DNA of 64,000 bases from Kluyvera sp040932435 (GCF_040932435.1 NZ_JBFQGA010000006.1:1-64000); one strand, 5' to 3'; positions 14,696-23,184 are shown, counted from the first letter of the stretch. Numbers and translations are program-made. The notes: generated from the letters alone by a model not told the origin.

Positions 14696-15191
14696 CGTTA
14701 TTGCGGCGGTGCCGCTTGGCGCTATCGCTATCGCTTCCGCGTTAATCACCGGACCTACCGGAAACGATGGTCTTGAAGGTGTTCGATATGAGCCGTATCA
14801 GGATGTGATCGACAAATGGACGGTGTGTTACGGCCACACCGGCAGCGACATTATGCTCGGGAAAACCTACACGGAAGGGGAGTGTAGGGCATTGCTCAAC
14901 AAAGACCTTGCCACCGTAGCAAGTCAGATTAACCCCTACATTAAGGTTCCAATCCCAGAAACCACACGCGGTGCGCTTTATTCGTTCGTTTACAACGTCG
15001 GGGCCGGTAACTTCAAAACCTCCACGCTGCTGAGAACAATCAATCAGGGTGACATTAAAGGCGCATGCGAGCAGTTGCGGCGCTGGACTTATGCAGGCGG
15101 CAAGCAATGGAAAGGGCTAATTACCCGTAGAGAGATTGAGCGCGAAGTTTGCCTGTGGGGTCAGAAGCCACAAAGTCTAGGGGTGTTCTGA
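14667..15191 (+). CDS. SAR endolysin (GH24 lysozyme)
   Basis: A 174-residue T4-type lysozyme. The catalytic triad is Glu-8-Asp-5-Thr (GLEGVRYEPYQD then VIDKWT), exactly the GH24 spacing. The N-terminal segment NSVIAAVPLGAIAIASALITG is hydrophobic but Ala/Gly-rich, a signal-arrest-release anchor that holds the enzyme inactive in the inner membrane until the pinholin depolarises it. It overlaps the holin at 5' and the Rz start at 3'. The start could also be the Met two codons later (14673). Confidence 0.92.
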   Translation: MAMSPKLRNSVIAAVPLGAIAIASALITGPTGNDGLEGVRYEPYQDVIDKWTVCYGHTGSDIMLGKTYTEGECRALLNKDLATVASQINPYIKVPIPETTRGALYSFVYNVGAGNFKTSTLLRTINQGDIKGACEQLRRWTYAGGKQWKGLITRREIEREVCLWGQKPQSLGVF

Positions 15192-15694
15192 TGAGCCTGC
15201 GAACTCAGCTTATTGTCTCTATGTTGCTGGTGGCTTGCGCATTTCTCGCTGGCAGTGAGTGGACGAACCGCAGCTGGAAAACAAAGTGGGCTAACCGGGA
15301 TAGCGCGGAATCTTCACAGGAAGCGAACGCACAGACCGCTGCTCGCATGATTGAACAAGGGCGAACAATAGCCCGGGATGAGGCCGTTAATAATGCTCAA
15401 GCTCAAGCAGCGCGTGCTGCCGTTACTTCTGCTGGCCTGGCTACCACTGTTAGCCAGCTGCAACAGCAAGCCAGAAAGCTCGCTACCCGCCTGGACGCCG
15501 CAAAGCACACCGCAGATCTTACCGCTGCCGTCAGAAGCAAAACAGCCGGAGCTGATGCCGCAATGCTCGCCGACATGCTCGGAAGTCTTGCAGAAGAAGC
15601 TCGATATTATGCTGGACGATCTGACGAAAGCTACCGAGCAGGAATGACGTGTGAGCGGATTTACGAATCTGTGAGAGCAACGAACAACCAATAG
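15191..15694 (+). CDS. Rz: Rz-like spanin inner-membrane subunit
   Basis: A 167-residue spanin (DUF2514-type). The N-terminus TQLIVSMLLVACAFLAGSEW is a membrane anchor, followed by a long Ala/Gln-rich periplasmic coiled coil. AGGGGTG precedes the ATG at 15191, which overlaps the lysozyme stop; the ATG at 15149 lies inside the lysozyme gene and is not used. Together with the nested Rz1 it fuses inner and outer membranes in the final step of lysis. Confidence 0.85.
   Translation: MSLRTQLIVSMLLVACAFLAGSEWTNRSWKTKWANRDSAESSQEANAQTAARMIEQGRTIARDEAVNNAQAQAARAAVTSAGLATTVSQLQQQARKLATRLDAAKHTADLTAAVRSKTAGADAAMLADMLGSLAEEARYYAGRSDESYRAGMTCERIYESVRATNNQ
15393..15647 (+). CDS. Rz1: Rz1 spanin outer-membrane lipoprotein, nested in Rz
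   Basis: Entirely inside Rz in another frame. MLKLKQRVLPLLLLAWLPLL is a type II signal peptide ending in a lipobox (LLAS-C), so the mature protein starts at Cys and is lipid-anchored. The mature part is short and Pro-rich (SSLPAWTPQSTPQILPLP), as expected for Rz1. The nested architecture and lipobox make the call secure. A Met five codons upstream (15378) is an alternative start. Confidence 0.85.
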   Translation: MLKLKQRVLPLLLLAWLPLLASCNSKPESSLPAWTPQSTPQILPLPSEAKQPELMPQCSPTCSEVLQKKLDIMLDDLTKATEQE

Positions 15695-15701
15695 GTGACC
15701 C

Positions 15702-15839
15702 ATGCTGCTAGTTTTCATCCTCTTGTCGATATGGCTCTGTCGGCAACATGAGGAATGCCGCTGGCCTTCGGTCTACCTTAATATCTCATCGCTGATGCTC
15801 TGTTCTGAGCATCCGGCGCGCGGTAAAGGGCTGCGTTGA
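15702..15839 (+). CDS. Small hypothetical membrane protein, 45 aa
   Basis: A 45-codon ORF beginning seven bases after the Rz stop with AGGTGA before the ATG. The first ~13 residues (MLLVFILLSIWLC) are strongly hydrophobic, so it may insert in the inner membrane. It is located at the end of the lysis cassette. There is no family I can name; it could be chance, but ribosome site and position favour translation. Confidence 0.45.
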   Translation: MLLVFILLSIWLCRQHEECRWPSVYLNISSLMLCSEHPARGKGLR

Positions 15840-15936
15840 GATAAGAACCTAATCATTACAGAAGCTCTTCATTGAGGGGCTTCGATAATGGTGATGGATA
15901 TCACAATTTTAATTGTGGTTGACATAATGCACTGAT

Positions 15937-15966
15937 TTGTAATGGTTATTTTTTTGTTGGTATAAT
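15937..15966 (+). promoter_or_regulatory. Promoter of the 15995 gene
   Basis: TTGTAA (15937-15942), 18-base spacer, perfect TATAAT (15961-15966), about 29 bases before the start codon. With the terminator after the gene it makes an autonomous transcription unit. Confidence 0.6.
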
Positions 15967-15994
15967 TAGTCCGTTCCGATGAAAGGGGGTTAAT

Positions 15995-16273
15995 ATGCTG
16001 ACAATAATTTTGTTTGGGGCTGGGCGGTCTGGCGTGATTTGGCCTACCGAAGAAATTAACAAAGTGATAAAGGTTCCAGACTGCCAGGTTAAGGCTCGCG
16101 AAATACTTGGCGGCAGGGCGGTCATGCCCGATGTTGAGTATCAGGTTTTTGAGTTCCTGGTGGATGGAAAGGTTTATCTGATTGGAGTAAATGGCGATAG
16201 GCCAAGCGACGATGTGATTAAGTCCCACATCAGGCATGGCGATCCCAAGCCGAGACCATACAAAACACTATAA
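15995..16273 (+). CDS. Hypothetical moron protein, 92 aa
   Basis: A 92-residue protein (MLTIILFGAGRSGVIWPTEE...) with AAAGGGGG before the ATG, its own TATAAT promoter and an intrinsic terminator overlapping its stop codon. This promoter-gene-terminator unit between lysis and packaging genes is the classic moron layout, suggesting expression from the silent prophage. The product is a small alpha/beta protein with no signal peptide; the N-terminal strand is hydrophobic. I do not recognise the family. A role in the lysogen, for example host fitness or superinfection exclusion, is inference from layout. Confidence 0.7.
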   Translation: MLTIILFGAGRSGVIWPTEEINKVIKVPDCQVKAREILGGRAVMPDVEYQVFEFLVDGKVYLIGVNGDRPSDDVIKSHIRHGDPKPRPYKTL

Positions 16274-16295
16274 CCGCCTTCGGGCGGTTTTTTGT
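16272..16295 (+). terminator. Intrinsic terminator after the moron gene
   Basis: Stem AACCGCC (16272-16278), loop TTC, stem GGGCGGTT (16282-16289), then T-run. Late transcripts must read through it under Q control. Confidence 0.85.
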
Positions 16296-16315
16296 TTCTG
16301 TAAGCGGGAGAAAGT

Positions 16316-16954
16316 ATGAGCACTCTCAAAGACCTTTCTCTGCAACTAAAAAAAGTGCAGAAACAACTTCCGTTTGCGACAGCACAGGCAATGACAAAAG
16401 TTGTACGTCAGATAGAAACGGCACAGAAAACAGCGTTTGAACGCCATCTAGAGAGCCCTACACCGTTCACTGTTAAATCGGTTGGATCGGTGGCGGCAAG
16501 AAAGAACAATCTGACCGCAAAGGTTTTTGTCCGTGATACCGCTGCCGGTTATCTGGAGCCATTTGAGTTTGGTGGAGAGCACAAACTCAATAGCCAGGCT
16601 CTTTTAAATCCCAAAAACGTCAAGCTGAACAAATACGGCAACATGCCGCGCAATAAGCTCTCACAGCTTAAAGCAAAGGAAAATGTATTCGTAGGTGAAG
16701 TGGATGGTATTAACGCTGTTTGGCAGCGTAAGAAGCCGATGAAAGCGAAGAAGCGACGGGCCAAGCGCTCCGCTAATGGGACGCGAAGGCCGAAGCGTAA
16801 ACAGCGTTCTCCGAAGCTTTTAATCCGGTTTGGTGATGCGCTACCTGTGACCCCTGTTCTGGGCTACATGGACCGCTCACGCGCAATGGCATCCGGTTTG
16901 CTACCGGGAGCGCTGAGCACCGCCATTGCTGAAGCAATTAGGACGGCAAAATGA
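16316..16954 (+). CDS. Basic phage protein, tail-completion gpZ-like
   Basis: A 212-residue very basic protein with AGCGGGAGAAAG upstream of the ATG. It has a helical N-terminus (QLPFATAQAMTKVVRQIETAQ), a Lys/Arg-rich stretch (about residues 140-165, MKAKKRRAKRS) and a C-terminal segment with PVTPVLGYMDRS. The layout recalls lambda gpZ and similar tail-completion proteins, which share the AMT(N)KV helix and a basic middle, but its position before the terminase is unusual for that role. It could also be a packaged DNA-binding protein. Family assignment is tentative. Confidence 0.55.
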   Translation: MSTLKDLSLQLKKVQKQLPFATAQAMTKVVRQIETAQKTAFERHLESPTPFTVKSVGSVAARKNNLTAKVFVRDTAAGYLEPFEFGGEHKLNSQALLNPKNVKLNKYGNMPRNKLSQLKAKENVFVGEVDGINAVWQRKKPMKAKKRRAKRSANGTRRPKRKQRSPKLLIRFGDALPVTPVLGYMDRSRAMASGLLPGALSTAIAEAIRTAK

Positions 16955-16968
16955 CCCCAAACTTTTTT

Positions 16969-17192
16969 GGGTCCTTCCTGCGACTTTTGTAAGGCACGGG
17001 CATTGCGCGCCGCGTTGTTTTCCTAGCTATAAAATTTGAATTTGTGTCCCATGTCCCACCTATGGCGATCATTACGGACACCGCGCCAGCTCTCGTTATT
17101 CCAGTTTATTCCAGTGGGACATTCTGGTGGGACATCGCAAAAATGTCCCAGGTGAATGTCCCACCCCTAAAAATGTCCCAGGTGATGTCCCA
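16969..17192 (+). other. cos packaging site (cosQ, cosN, cosB-like iterons)
   Basis: GGGTCCT at 16969-16975 is identical to lambda cosQ. Twenty-two bases later GGGCATTGCGCG (16998-17009), set in GC-rich imperfect dyad sequence, takes the place of the lambda 12-base cosN, which lies 23 bases after its cosQ. The terminase small-subunit ATG is about 190 bases on, as in lambda. Between them are eight copies of TGTCCCA or its complement, at 17045, 17052, 17115, 17128, 17144, 17157, 17174 and 17186, in place of the cosB R sites. The exact nick positions are inferred. Confidence 0.7.
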
Positions 17193-17755
17193 TGACTACG
17201 ATGAACCAGAGTCAGTACGCACAACATTCAGGTGTTGATCGCAAAACGATTGGCCGGTGGATTAAAGCCGGGCGCTTCATCGTGATGGAAGGTGACCTGA
17301 TTGATGTTGAAGCCAGTGATGCAGCGCTAAAGAAAAATCGTGATGGCAAAGACCCGCGAGCCACGAACGCGAAAAAAAAGAAAACGTCAGCCGTCAGTAA
17401 TGATGGTGATACCGAAATTGAGAAAGCGGTCCAGCAAATTATTCTTACCGAAGGTGCAAACCTGACCAGGGAAGAGGCTGCAAGGATACGCGAGAACTAT
17501 ATGGCTCTGCTGGCCAAGCTTCAGTATGAAAAAGACAGCGGCCAGACAATTGAACTGGTTGCCGCCGAGGAGGTTCTTTTCAACGCCTTTCGCCAACAGC
17601 GTGATGCCTGGCTGAACTGGCCTTCCCGTGTGGCGCCGTTGATTGCTGCTGATCTGGATGTGCCAGCGGACAGGATGACAGAGGTGCTGATTGAACATGT
17701 CCACAAACATATCTCAGTCCTCGGAGAGCCAGAATTTAACCCAGCGGAAGATTGA
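17192..17755 (+). CDS. Terminase small subunit (Nu1-like)
   Basis: A 187-residue small terminase. The N-terminal winged helix (NQSQYAQHSGVDRKTIGRWI, residues 4-23) matches the cos-binding domain of Nu1-type proteins; a Lys-rich linker (about 58-68) leads to a helical C-terminal part that should contact the large subunit. The start codon lies just after the last TGTCCCA repeat, so terminase binding to cosB could also repress its own translation or transcription. The 3' end overlaps the large subunit start, as in lambda Nu1-A. Confidence 0.85.
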   Translation: MTTMNQSQYAQHSGVDRKTIGRWIKAGRFIVMEGDLIDVEASDAALKKNRDGKDPRATNAKKKKTSAVSNDGDTEIEKAVQQIILTEGANLTREEAARIRENYMALLAKLQYEKDSGQTIELVAAEEVLFNAFRQQRDAWLNWPSRVAPLIAADLDVPADRMTEVLIEHVHKHISVLGEPEFNPAED

Positions 17756-19823
17756 GCGACTCAGGCTTAGCGTTCGGAAAGGATGGACTCCGCCGCCGCG
17801 CATCAGCGTCCCACAGTGGGCCGATGACTTCCGGAAGCTGGCGAAAGAAGCTGGCAGCACCTCCGGGAACTGGGAAACATCAACGGTAGAAATTGCCCGC
17901 GGTCCTATGCTGGCCGCGACTGAATCTGGCGTCCACGTTATTACCGTGATGTGCTGTACCCAGTTAATGAAAACCGCATTACTGGAAAACCTGTTCGGTT
18001 ATTTCGCGCACCTCGATCCATGCCCGATTTTGCTTCTGCAGCCGAAAGAAGAAGCCGCAGAGCAGTTTTCAAAAGAACGTATCAGCCCGCTGGTTCGTGT
18101 AACACCTGTCCTGCGTAAGATCATCGGCGACTCAAAACAGAAGAGTTCGAAAGAAACCATTCTGTATAAAGCCTTCACGGGAGGATTTCTGGCGCTGGCC
18201 GGCGCCGGTAGTCCCGATAACCTTGCCCGCCGACCGATCCGTGTTCTGCTGGCGGATGAGGTGGATAAATATCCGATTACCCGCGAGGGCGATCCCATTG
18301 CCCTGGCGGAAGAGCGAACCGCAACATTTGGCCTCAACTGGCTGTCTGTGCGGGCCTGTTCACCGACGGTTGAAGATGAGAGCCGGATTGCTGACAGTTA
18401 CGAAGATTCAGATCAGCGTCGGGCCTCTGTAGTTTGCCCCCATTGCGGTCACCGACAGCTCCTGGATTTCTTTAAGCATGTTCAGTGGCCGAAAGTAAGT
18501 GATAAGCACCTGACGAAATCGGCCATGATCCATTGTGAATGTTGTGGTGCAGGGTGGTCGGAAGGTGAGCGACTGCGTGCATTACAGACAATTCGCTGGC
18601 ACCAGACCAAACCGTTTGAATGCTGTGGTTCCCGCCATTCACCATTAATGGCATATGACCAGAAATGGCACGAAAGCGATGAGGGAAGTGTTGATGACGT
18701 CTGGCGCTGGTCGGAGTCGGAACGACACGCCGTATATCGGGCTATTTGCCCGGACTGTGGTACCGAAGCGCTGGACAACCACCACGCCGGATACCAGGCG
18801 TCCAAACTGTTCAGCCCCTGGCAAAAAGACAAGCCATCAGATATTGCGAAAAAATATCTCGATGCAAAAGGCGATCCGGATAAAGAACAGGCCTGGTGGA
18901 ATACCCAAATGGGATTGCCGCACCGGCCTAACCATGGGAAACAGCTCCCTGTTGATGTTCTGCTGGCGCGACGGGAAATCTTCCTGGCCGTCGTGCCGGA
19001 TGGAGTAGTTTTGTTAACTGCCGGCGTCGACACCCAGGATGACCGATTCGAAATCACCATCACTGGCTGGGGGCGTGACGAAGAATCGTGGTCAGTCGCG
19101 CATGACGTCATTTATGGTGATCTGGAGACAGAGGAGCCATGGAGGCGACTGGATGCGTACCTGAAGCAGATCTGGCGGCGTGGTGACGGACGCGGGCTGA
19201 ATATTATGGCTGCATGCATGGACTCCGGCGGTCACCATACGCAGAAGGTTTACGAATTCGCCAAAGAACGTCTTGGGCGCCGCATATGGGCAATTAAAGG
19301 GGAATCGGCGCAGGGTGGAAAACGTAATCCTGTCTGGCCGACTAAGAGACCATCCCTGAGAAGTAAGGCTAGTTTCCGCCCCATTATTCTTGGGGTTAAT
19401 TCAGCGAAAGACGTCATACGTGGTCGCCTGCATCTTGAACCACCCAAATTGGGTGGTTCAGCTGCGGGATATATGCATTTCCCTGACGATCGCGATCTGG
19501 GTTATTTCAACCAACTGTTGGCCGAAAGACTGGTTTACAAAGTAGTGGCCGGACAGCGGTTCAGTGTCTGGGAATCCATCCCCGGCCGGGCGAACGAAGC
19601 GCTCGACTGTCTCGTTTACAGCTATGCCGCGCTGTGTGGGCTGAAGCATATGGGCTTAAAACTCAATGTCCGGGTCGCTAACCTTCAGGCTGATCCCGAT
19701 AAGTTCCTTCCGGCGCCAGCCGAGCCAGAAGAAAAAATCAATTACGAGTTACCGGGTGCCATCGTGGATGAGTCCACGACTCCTGTTAAGCGTAAGAACA
19801 TTTCTAAACTCCTGCCGCAATAA
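17697..19823 (+). CDS. Terminase large subunit (gpA family)
   Basis: A 708-residue gpA-type packaging ATPase and cos endonuclease, close to the 641 of lambda. Seen motifs are PQWADDFRKLA near the N-terminus, the Walker B VLLADEVDKYP (about 183-193), paired CxxC zinc-binding sites (VCPHCGH, CECCG, CPDCG), and the nuclease-region Asp residues in LTAGVDTQDDRFEI. It cuts cos to give cohesive ends and drives DNA into the procapsid. ATG at 17697 overlaps the small-subunit gene in another frame. Confidence 0.95.
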   Translation: MSTNISQSSESQNLTQRKIERLRLSVRKGWTPPPRISVPQWADDFRKLAKEAGSTSGNWETSTVEIARGPMLAATESGVHVITVMCCTQLMKTALLENLFGYFAHLDPCPILLLQPKEEAAEQFSKERISPLVRVTPVLRKIIGDSKQKSSKETILYKAFTGGFLALAGAGSPDNLARRPIRVLLADEVDKYPITREGDPIALAEERTATFGLNWLSVRACSPTVEDESRIADSYEDSDQRRASVVCPHCGHRQLLDFFKHVQWPKVSDKHLTKSAMIHCECCGAGWSEGERLRALQTIRWHQTKPFECCGSRHSPLMAYDQKWHESDEGSVDDVWRWSESERHAVYRAICPDCGTEALDNHHAGYQASKLFSPWQKDKPSDIAKKYLDAKGDPDKEQAWWNTQMGLPHRPNHGKQLPVDVLLARREIFLAVVPDGVVLLTAGVDTQDDRFEITITGWGRDEESWSVAHDVIYGDLETEEPWRRLDAYLKQIWRRGDGRGLNIMAACMDSGGHHTQKVYEFAKERLGRRIWAIKGESAQGGKRNPVWPTKRPSLRSKASFRPIILGVNSAKDVIRGRLHLEPPKLGGSAAGYMHFPDDRDLGYFNQLLAERLVYKVVAGQRFSVWESIPGRANEALDCLVYSYAALCGLKHMGLKLNVRVANLQADPDKFLPAPAEPEEKINYELPGAIVDESTTPVKRKNISKLLPQ

Positions 19824-19831
19824 GGAAAACC

Positions 19832-20095
19832 ATGTTTAACCGAAACACGAGCTTACTTGCTGGTGGGATGACTGATGAGCAACTCAGAGACGCTCTTCAG
19901 AAAGCGCAGCAGGCTTATATCGACCTGACCACCGGCAGCCGTGGGGTCTCCTTCTCCTATTCGCAGGGGGATGGGACGCGCTCTGTCTCCTATCAGCAAA
20001 GCTCCCTCGCCGACCTGCTGGCGCTAATTCAGTTGCTGCAGGCGCAACTGGGCATTGTCGCCAGGCCACGGAAGCCAGTGAGGTTCAGATTCTGA
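19832..20095 (+). CDS. Head-tail joining protein gpW
   Basis: An 87-residue gpW-family protein (lambda gpW is 68). The typical N-terminal helix MTDEQLRDALQKAQQAYIDL, the beta hairpin with TGSRGVSFSYSQGDG, and the C-terminal LLALIQLLQAQLG helix are all present. gpW binds the connector after DNA packaging and is needed for tail attachment. It sits between terminase and portal as in lambda; its stop overlaps the portal start (TGATG). Confidence 0.88.
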   Translation: MFNRNTSLLAGGMTDEQLRDALQKAQQAYIDLTTGSRGVSFSYSQGDGTRSVSYQQSSLADLLALIQLLQAQLGIVARPRKPVRFRF

Positions 20096-21729
20096 TGAAT
20101 AAAGTGCAAATTCTTGGTCCGGACGGGAGACCATATCAGGCACCAAAACCCAGCATGTTGACAGGAGGTAGCCGGGTGCCATATGACGCCGCGGACTCCT
20201 TCAGTGATCAAATGGTGAACTGGCAGCCCGCATTATGGTCGCCGGATAACGAAATCAATATCTACCGTGATCGTATCGTTTCCCGCGCGCGCGATCTGGT
20301 CCGAAATGATGGGTGGGCCAATGGTGCCATAACACGCCTGCTTGATAATGCGGTCGGCGCCAATTTCCGCCCCATCATGAAACCTGACTACCGTGTATTA
20401 CGAATGATGACCGGTAATAAAAGTTTTGACGCGGTATGGGCGGAAGAGTACGGGAAAGCGCTTGCTGCCCACTGGCGAACCTGGGCATACGATACAGGCC
20501 GTTATTGTGACGTAGAGCGTAAGCTAACCGTTCCGCAAATGTTGCGTCTGGCATTTCGCCACAAGCTGATAGATGGCGACGCCCTGATGGTACTCCAGTA
20601 TCGCACCGATCGACTGGGTCCTGGTAAGGGGCGTTATGCCACGACGGTGCAGGTTGTCGATCCTGACAGACTCAGCAACCCGCAGCAGAATTTTGACATG
20701 CCGAACATACGCGGTGGCGTTGAAATTGATGCTGACGGCGCACCTGTGGCTTATCACATACGTGAAGCACATATCGGTGACTGGTGGAGTGGCGCCAGGA
20801 CGATGACATGGCGAAGGATACCGCGGGAAACCGACTGGGGGCGCCCGCACGTTGTGCACGATTTCGACCATGAACGTGGGGCTCAGCATCGTGGTAACGG
20901 CATTCTGACTCCGGTGGTTCAACGCCTGAAGATGCTGGTGAAGTACGACCAGAGCGAGCTGGAAGCGGCAATCCTGAATGCTATCTTCGCCGCTTATATT
21001 GAGTCGCCGTACGACCCCGAAATGATTCAATCCGCTCTGGGGGAAAACTTCGAAGAGGGATTAGGGGCATACCAGGATGGTCGTGCTGAGTTTCATAATG
21101 ATCGCCGCTTGACGCTGCAAAATGGCGCCCGCATGCCAATCCTTTATCCCGGTGAGAAAATTACAACGGTCAATGCTGCCCGTCCTTACAGCAACTTTGA
21201 GGTTTTTGAGTCTGCAGTACTGCGTAATTTTTCATCCGGTACAGGGTTATCTCCGCAGCAGGTTACACAGGACTGGTCTGATGTGAATTACAGTTCTGCA
21301 CGATCTTCCTTGCTGGAGGCATGGAAAACACTCACCCGCCGGCGTGATGATTTTGCCATGGGTACCGCGCAGCCTGTGCTGACGGCCTTTGTTGAAGAAG
21401 TCCACGATAACGAGGATTTGCCCCTTCCGTCGAATGCCCCCGAATTTGTTGAGGCCAGGGCAGCGTATTCGCGTGCGCGCTGGATGGGGCCAGGCAGAGG
21501 GTGGGTTGATCCGGTGGCGGAGAAAAAAGGTGCCATCCTTGGACTCGATGCCGGCCTTTCCACCCTCGAAATTGAAGTGGGTGAAAACGTGGGTGAGGAC
21601 TGGGAAGAGATTCTTGACCAGCGCCAGCGGGAGATTGAGTCCTGCCTGAAGCGCGGACTTCCATTACCGAGCTGGGCGCAGGCGGACCAGTTCGCGAGCC
21701 AGACAATTACCGATCCGGAGGAAAAGTGA
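20095..21729 (+). CDS. Portal protein (lambda gpB family)
   Basis: A 544-residue lambda-type portal (lambda gpB is 533). Family-typical segments include ARDLVRNDGWANGAITRLLD (about 64-83), the HKLIDGDALMVL helix and strand (about 155-166), QVVDPDRLSNP, and HRGNGILTPVVQRL. Twelve copies form the channel through which DNA enters. The C-terminal tail is Glu/Arg-rich. The stop overlaps the protease start by four bases. Confidence 0.95.
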   Translation: MNKVQILGPDGRPYQAPKPSMLTGGSRVPYDAADSFSDQMVNWQPALWSPDNEINIYRDRIVSRARDLVRNDGWANGAITRLLDNAVGANFRPIMKPDYRVLRMMTGNKSFDAVWAEEYGKALAAHWRTWAYDTGRYCDVERKLTVPQMLRLAFRHKLIDGDALMVLQYRTDRLGPGKGRYATTVQVVDPDRLSNPQQNFDMPNIRGGVEIDADGAPVAYHIREAHIGDWWSGARTMTWRRIPRETDWGRPHVVHDFDHERGAQHRGNGILTPVVQRLKMLVKYDQSELEAAILNAIFAAYIESPYDPEMIQSALGENFEEGLGAYQDGRAEFHNDRRLTLQNGARMPILYPGEKITTVNAARPYSNFEVFESAVLRNFSSGTGLSPQQVTQDWSDVNYSSARSSLLEAWKTLTRRRDDFAMGTAQPVLTAFVEEVHDNEDLPLPSNAPEFVEARAAYSRARWMGPGRGWVDPVAEKKGAILGLDAGLSTLEIEVGENVGEDWEEILDQRQREIESCLKRGLPLPSWAQADQFASQTITDPEEK

Positions 21730-22592
21730 ATCTACCCCATCTGGCCCAGCGTTTATTTAATACCCCGCTGGCGCTGCACCCGAGTAAAGCTGAGGTCATC
21801 ATGGCATCCGTTATGGACCGATTCGGTATCAGTAAAATCGAATCCTCTCTTGCCATGGATGATGACTGGTATGGATACGACGATAACCGGGAGCGGGGAT
21901 CTCGTAGCGATCCGGGTTATGACAATGTGCTGGGTGTCGCTGTTATCCCGATATGCGGGACGCTGGTGCAGAAGCTGGGCTGCTTGCGTCCATACAGTGG
22001 CATGACAGGCTATGACGGCATTCGTCAGTCCTTCCTCACCGCGATGGAGGACCCTGATATTACGGGGATCTGTCTGGATATTGATTCGCCTGGAGGAGAG
22101 GTCGCAGGATGTTTTGATCTGGTCGATGTCATTTACGGCGCCCGCGGGAAAAAGCCCATCCATGCCATTCTGACGGAAAGCGCCTATTCCGCCGCCTATG
22201 CCATTGCCAGCGCGGCGGACCGGATTTCTGTTCCCCGCACCGGCGGCGTAGGTTCGGTCGGCGTGATCACCATGCACCTTGACTGGACCCAGCGGATTAA
22301 AGATGACGGCCTCAAGGTCACCATCATCACCTACGGTTCCCGTAAGGCAGAGGGATCACCACTGAGAGAGCTGTCAGATGAAGCGCTGGCGTCTATTCAG
22401 CAGGACATCAACACCATGGGCGAACTGTTTGTGTATACCGTCGCCAGAAACCGGGGAATTAGCGCAAAGGTTATCAAAAGTACTCAGGCTGCCTGTTTTA
22501 TGGCTGCTGATGGTGTGGAACTTGGACTGGCTGATGAGGTATGTCCTCCTGATGCTGCGTTCATAAAATTACTCGAAAAAACAGGAGCCTGA
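21726..22592 (+). CDS. S49-family prohead protease
   Basis: A 288-residue SppA/S49 serine protease, equivalent to the N-terminal part of lambda gpC. DIDSPGGEVAGCFDLVDVIY (about residues 118-137) forms the oxyanion region, TESAYSAAYAIASAADRI contains the nucleophile Ser, and the GSRKAEGSPLR segment contributes the Lys. It matures the prohead by degrading scaffold. A GTG start overlaps portal; GGAGGAAAA stands upstream. The scaffold follows as a separate gene two bases after the stop rather than as a nested in-frame protein. Confidence 0.9.
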   Translation: MNLPHLAQRLFNTPLALHPSKAEVIMASVMDRFGISKIESSLAMDDDWYGYDDNRERGSRSDPGYDNVLGVAVIPICGTLVQKLGCLRPYSGMTGYDGIRQSFLTAMEDPDITGICLDIDSPGGEVAGCFDLVDVIYGARGKKPIHAILTESAYSAAYAIASAADRISVPRTGGVGSVGVITMHLDWTQRIKDDGLKVTIITYGSRKAEGSPLRELSDEALASIQQDINTMGELFVYTVARNRGISAKVIKSTQAACFMAADGVELGLADEVCPPDAAFIKLLEKTGA

Positions 22593-22593
22593 A

Positions 22594-23184
22594 ATGGCGA
22601 AGAAAAAGACATTTAGTTTTGCTCACCTTATTGGCCGTGGCGCGACTGCTTCCGAAGAGGAAGAAGACAAAAAGGCCAAAAAGGCGAAAAGTCGTCGCGC
22701 GGAAGAGGATGAACGCGAAGATGAAGCAGAGGATGATGAGCGTGACGACGACGCGGAAGATGACGAAGGTGACGATGATGCGGAAGATGACGGCGACGAT
22801 CCGGAAGCTTCTGAAGACGATGACGATTCCGAAGATGACGGCGACGACGACCGAAAAGAAAGCAAAGCGGTTAAAAATGCCCGCGCTGCTGAGCGTAAAC
22901 GTTGTGCCCGTATCTTCGGCAGTAAGCACGCTGCGGCGAATCCTTCACTGGCCGCGTCACTGGCATTTAATACCGGCATGAGCTCTGCTGCTGCCATCAA
23001 TGTTATGGCTGCAAATGCGCCAACGTCGCAGCCCGCCCCTGCTCGCAAGCGTTCACTTGACCAACGGATGCAGGCTAGCCATCAGGCCCGTCTGAATCCG
23101 GATAGTGGTAAGAACAAGAACGGTAAATCGGCCCTGGTAAACCAGATGACCGGCCTCTACAACTCCATTAAAGGAGATAAATAA
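22594..23184 (+). CDS. Capsid scaffold/assembly protein (Nu3-like)
   Basis: A 196-residue protein with a striking acidic block from about residue 20 to 90 made almost only of Asp, Glu, Lys, Arg and Ala, then a helical AAERKRCARIFGSKHA section, and a basic C-terminus (KNKNGKSALVNQMTGLYNSIKG). Position between protease and decoration protein, the low-complexity acidic helix and basic tail suit a scaffold that binds capsid protein electrostatically. Sequence identity to lambda Nu3 is not obvious, so the function rests mainly on synteny. Confidence 0.7.
   Translation: MAKKKTFSFAHLIGRGATASEEEEDKKAKKAKSRRAEEDEREDEAEDDERDDDAEDDEGDDDAEDDGDDPEASEDDDDSEDDGDDDRKESKAVKNARAAERKRCARIFGSKHAAANPSLAASLAFNTGMSSAAAINVMAANAPTSQPAPARKRSLDQRMQASHQARLNPDSGKNKNGKSALVNQMTGLYNSIKGDK

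Noticed and set aside
17045..17192. TGTCCCA repeats as a CRISPR array
   Set aside because: Repeats are seven bases in mixed orientation with irregular short spacing; this fits protein-binding sites.
17044..17238. 64-codon ORF across the cos site
   Set aside because: It reads through the TGTCCCA repeats, overlaps the terminase gene in another frame and has repeat-derived sequence (MSQV, VPPL).
22640..22860. Acidic low-complexity DNA as a repeat element
   Set aside because: It codes in frame for the acidic block of a scaffold protein in the correct syntenic position.
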